A DNA stretch of 64,000 nt. Origin: Aureisphaera sp963669405 (GTDB lineage Bacteria; Bacteroidota; Bacteroidia; Flavobacteriales; Flavobacteriaceae). This document shows, one piece after another, positions 60,383-64,000 of the stretch. The translations under genes and the position numbers were made by a program. The notes under the pieces are model-generated. The model was not told the DNA's origin, searched no databases, and worked only from the letters and a program-made list of their open reading frames with translations. Each line of letters begins with the position of its first letter. The first letter of the stretch is position 1. Where the stretch lies: the NCBI GenBank assembly GCA_963669405.2, contig CAXXHF010000001.1, forward strand, positions 262,859 to 326,858. The letters run 5' to 3'.

Positions 60383-60478
60383 TCCATTATATATTTCACA
60401 AAAGCATAGAAAACAAGAGTATAGTCACTCTTTTCAGTGACGATAAGGTTTTGTTGTATGACTTGTCTTATGAAGTAT

Positions 60479-60514
60479 AAAAAAAGCCCCTGGATCCATT
60501 TGGAACCAGGGGCT
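60479..60514 (-). terminator. Terminator of the rRNA operon
   Basis: Stem AGCCCCTGG / CCAGGGGCT (extended by TTCC / GGAT with mismatches) on the minus strand, followed by seven T residues, just past the 5S 3' end. Confidence 0.9.
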
Positions 60515-60516
60515 GT

Positions 60517-60625
60517 AAGAAGGCGGTGACCTACTTTTCCACAAACGCAGTATCATCGGCGCAAACGGGCTTAACTTCTCTGTTCGGAAAGGTAAGAGGT
60601 GAGCCCCGTCGCTATAACCACCTTA
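60517..60625 (-). rRNA. rrf: 5S ribosomal RNA
   Basis: On the minus strand the sequence starts AGGTGGTTATAGCGACGGGG and contains the conserved CCGAACAGAGAAGTTAAGCC (60569-60588) and ends AAAAGTAGGTCACCGCCTTC. Length about 109 nt. Ends are estimated by eye from the terminal stem GGTGG / CCGCC. Confidence 0.9.
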
Positions 60626-60633
60626 GTTTTTCA

Positions 60634-60710
60634 ATTCCTGCGAAGGCGGGGATCCCCAATGAGGCCCCTATTGCCTAGGCAACGAAAGGTCCCTGCCTTG
60701 GCAGGGATAG
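60634..60710. repeat. GC-rich hairpins in 23S-5S spacer, group 1
   Basis: Three structures in a row: CCTGCGAAGGCGGGG hairpin with a GAAG-type loop at 60637-60651, the perfect palindrome TTGCCTAGGCAA at 60671-60682, and CCCTGCC-TT-GGCAGGG at 60691-60706. They are far richer in GC than the genome around them and resemble small palindromic repeats (the CCTGCGAAGGCGGGG type occurs widely in bacteria). Confidence 0.6.
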
Positions 60711-60786
60711 ATATCTTAACATAGAGGAAAAAGAGAAACAAGCAGAAGCAACGGTTTTGAACAAACATCTTTGTAAAGAGTGCCTC

Positions 60787-60806
60787 CCCCCGCCCTGGGG
60801 CGGGGG
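60787..60806. repeat. GC-only hairpin in 23S-5S spacer, group 2
   Basis: CCCCCGCCC-TG-GGGCGGGGG, a nine-base-pair perfect stem with a two-base loop (60787-60806), located 10 nt from the 23S 3' end. Unlike a terminator on the minus strand it is not followed by a T-run. Confidence 0.65.
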
Positions 60807-60814
60807 AAAACGTT

Positions 60815-63632
<2,818 letters not shown>

Positions 63633-63667
63633 TTTTTTGCTCTTTAATGAGTTATATTCAATATCGA

Positions 63668-63685
63668 GCATATCTCGCGATATGC
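63668..63685. repeat. Hairpin in 23S-tRNA-Ala spacer
   Basis: GCATATC-TCGC-GATATGC, a seven-base-pair stem with a four-base loop. May be an RNA processing signal between tRNA-Ala and 23S. The rest of the spacer (63633-63806) holds no clear feature. Confidence 0.45.
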
Positions 63686-63806
63686 CCTAAAAATTATTGC
63701 TTTTCTCGTATTTCTTTTCCCAATATGTCAATGAACTGTCCGGACCCCCGTGGAATCAACTGCCCAAAATAACGGCAGCGAATCAGAAACCAGCGGTTGC
63801 TGTCCT

Positions 63807-63883
63807 TGGTGGAGAATATCGGAGTCGAACCGATGACCTCCTGCGTGCAAGGCAGGCGCTCTAGCCAGCTGAGCTAATTCCCC
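63807..63883 (-). tRNA. tRNA-Ala (anticodon TGC)
   Basis: 77 nt including an encoded CCA end. The minus-strand sequence folds as GGGGAAT / ATTCTCC acceptor stem, D-stem region TAGCTCAGCTGGCTAGAGC, anticodon loop CTTGCAC with anticodon TGC, and T-loop GGTTCGACTCC. It lies 174 nt upstream of 23S within the rRNA operon, as in other Bacteroidota. Confidence 0.96.
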
Positions 63884-63980
63884 ATTTTAAAATTCAGAAT
63901 GTCAGAATCCCAATCTTTTCAAATGTCGAACCCCCTTCAACCTCCAGAATTTCCTTCAATATATCAATATGAACGTATCG

Positions 63981-64000
63981 TAGTCTCAGGCAGACTCGAA
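63981..64000 (-). tRNA. tRNA 3' end, probably tRNA-Ile (partial)
   Basis: The last 20 bases on the minus strand read TTCGAGT-CTGCC-TGAGACT-A, i.e. T-loop, 3' half of the T stem, 3' half of the acceptor stem and discriminator A. The anticodon is outside the window. Position between 16S and tRNA-Ala and the TGAGACT acceptor fit tRNA-Ile(GAT) of Flavobacteriaceae rRNA operons; CCA is not encoded here. Confidence 0.65.

Overview
The window reads as an AT-rich stretch of core chromosome from a marine-type member of the Flavobacteriaceae (Bacteroidota). The evidence is consistent: two secreted proteins with C-terminal type IX secretion (T9SS) sorting domains, a TonB-dependent receptor with an N-terminal carboxypeptidase-like repeat, two ECF sigma/membrane-protein pairs, promoter boxes of the Bacteroidota TAnnTTTG type, many 1-4 bp gene overlaps, and an rRNA operon with tRNA-Ile and tRNA-Ala upstream of 23S. 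I see no prophage, insertion sequence, CRISPR array or plasmid-like island.

Layout. 1-2895 (minus) is an envelope-stress-like operon: ECF sigma factor, membrane protein with HEAT-like repeats (probable anti-sigma factor), and two DUF4097 secreted proteins, the last cut by the window edge. 3000-10225 holds a beta-lactamase-fold serine hydrolase, a T9SS sialidase-fold protein, a secreted glutaredoxin-like protein with an orphan ExbD, an SRPBCC/ArsR pair with twin operators, a 57-residue membrane protein and an OmpA lipoprotein. 10320-21652 holds housekeeping and hypothetical genes (SDR, VanX-like dipeptidase, MscS channel, thioesterase, DUF72, a 1029-residue VPS10-like protein, DUF2461, truA).

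21712-29421 (minus) is a complete histidine operon in the order leader-hisG-hisD-hisC-hisB-hisH-hisA-dinB-hisF-hisIE, preceded by an attenuator whose leader peptide has four consecutive His codons. hisD and hisC each carry one frameshift but otherwise look fully conserved, so they are either recent mutations or sequence errors. A third likely one-base deletion sits at the 3' end of the M16 protease gene.

29566-44165 contains an OmpA/HHH/sodium-symporter operon, two small outer-membrane barrels, xerD, an aldo-keto reductase, the group rny-6S RNA-zapA-coiled-coil protein, an M23 peptidase with a TonB receptor, and a cysteine desulfurase. 44227-60273 contains a calcium-repeat lipoprotein, an Smr protein, a second T9SS protein, DUF2752 and CCC-motif proteins, rocD, the second ECF sigma pair, rlmD, two RNA or small-molecule methyltransferases, a ZIP transporter, a hemolysin III homologue and the M16 protease.

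60479-64000 is the distal part of an rRNA operon on the minus strand (tRNA-Ile partial, tRNA-Ala, 23S, 5S, terminator). The 16S gene must lie beyond the right edge. The spacer between 23S and 5S is filled with unusually GC-rich perfect hairpins. I found no single cassette that is clearly a new defence or mobile system. The best leads are the his attenuator with its two broken genes, the ArsR operator pair, the unlabelled 6S RNA, and the sigma/HEAT/DUF4097 operon.
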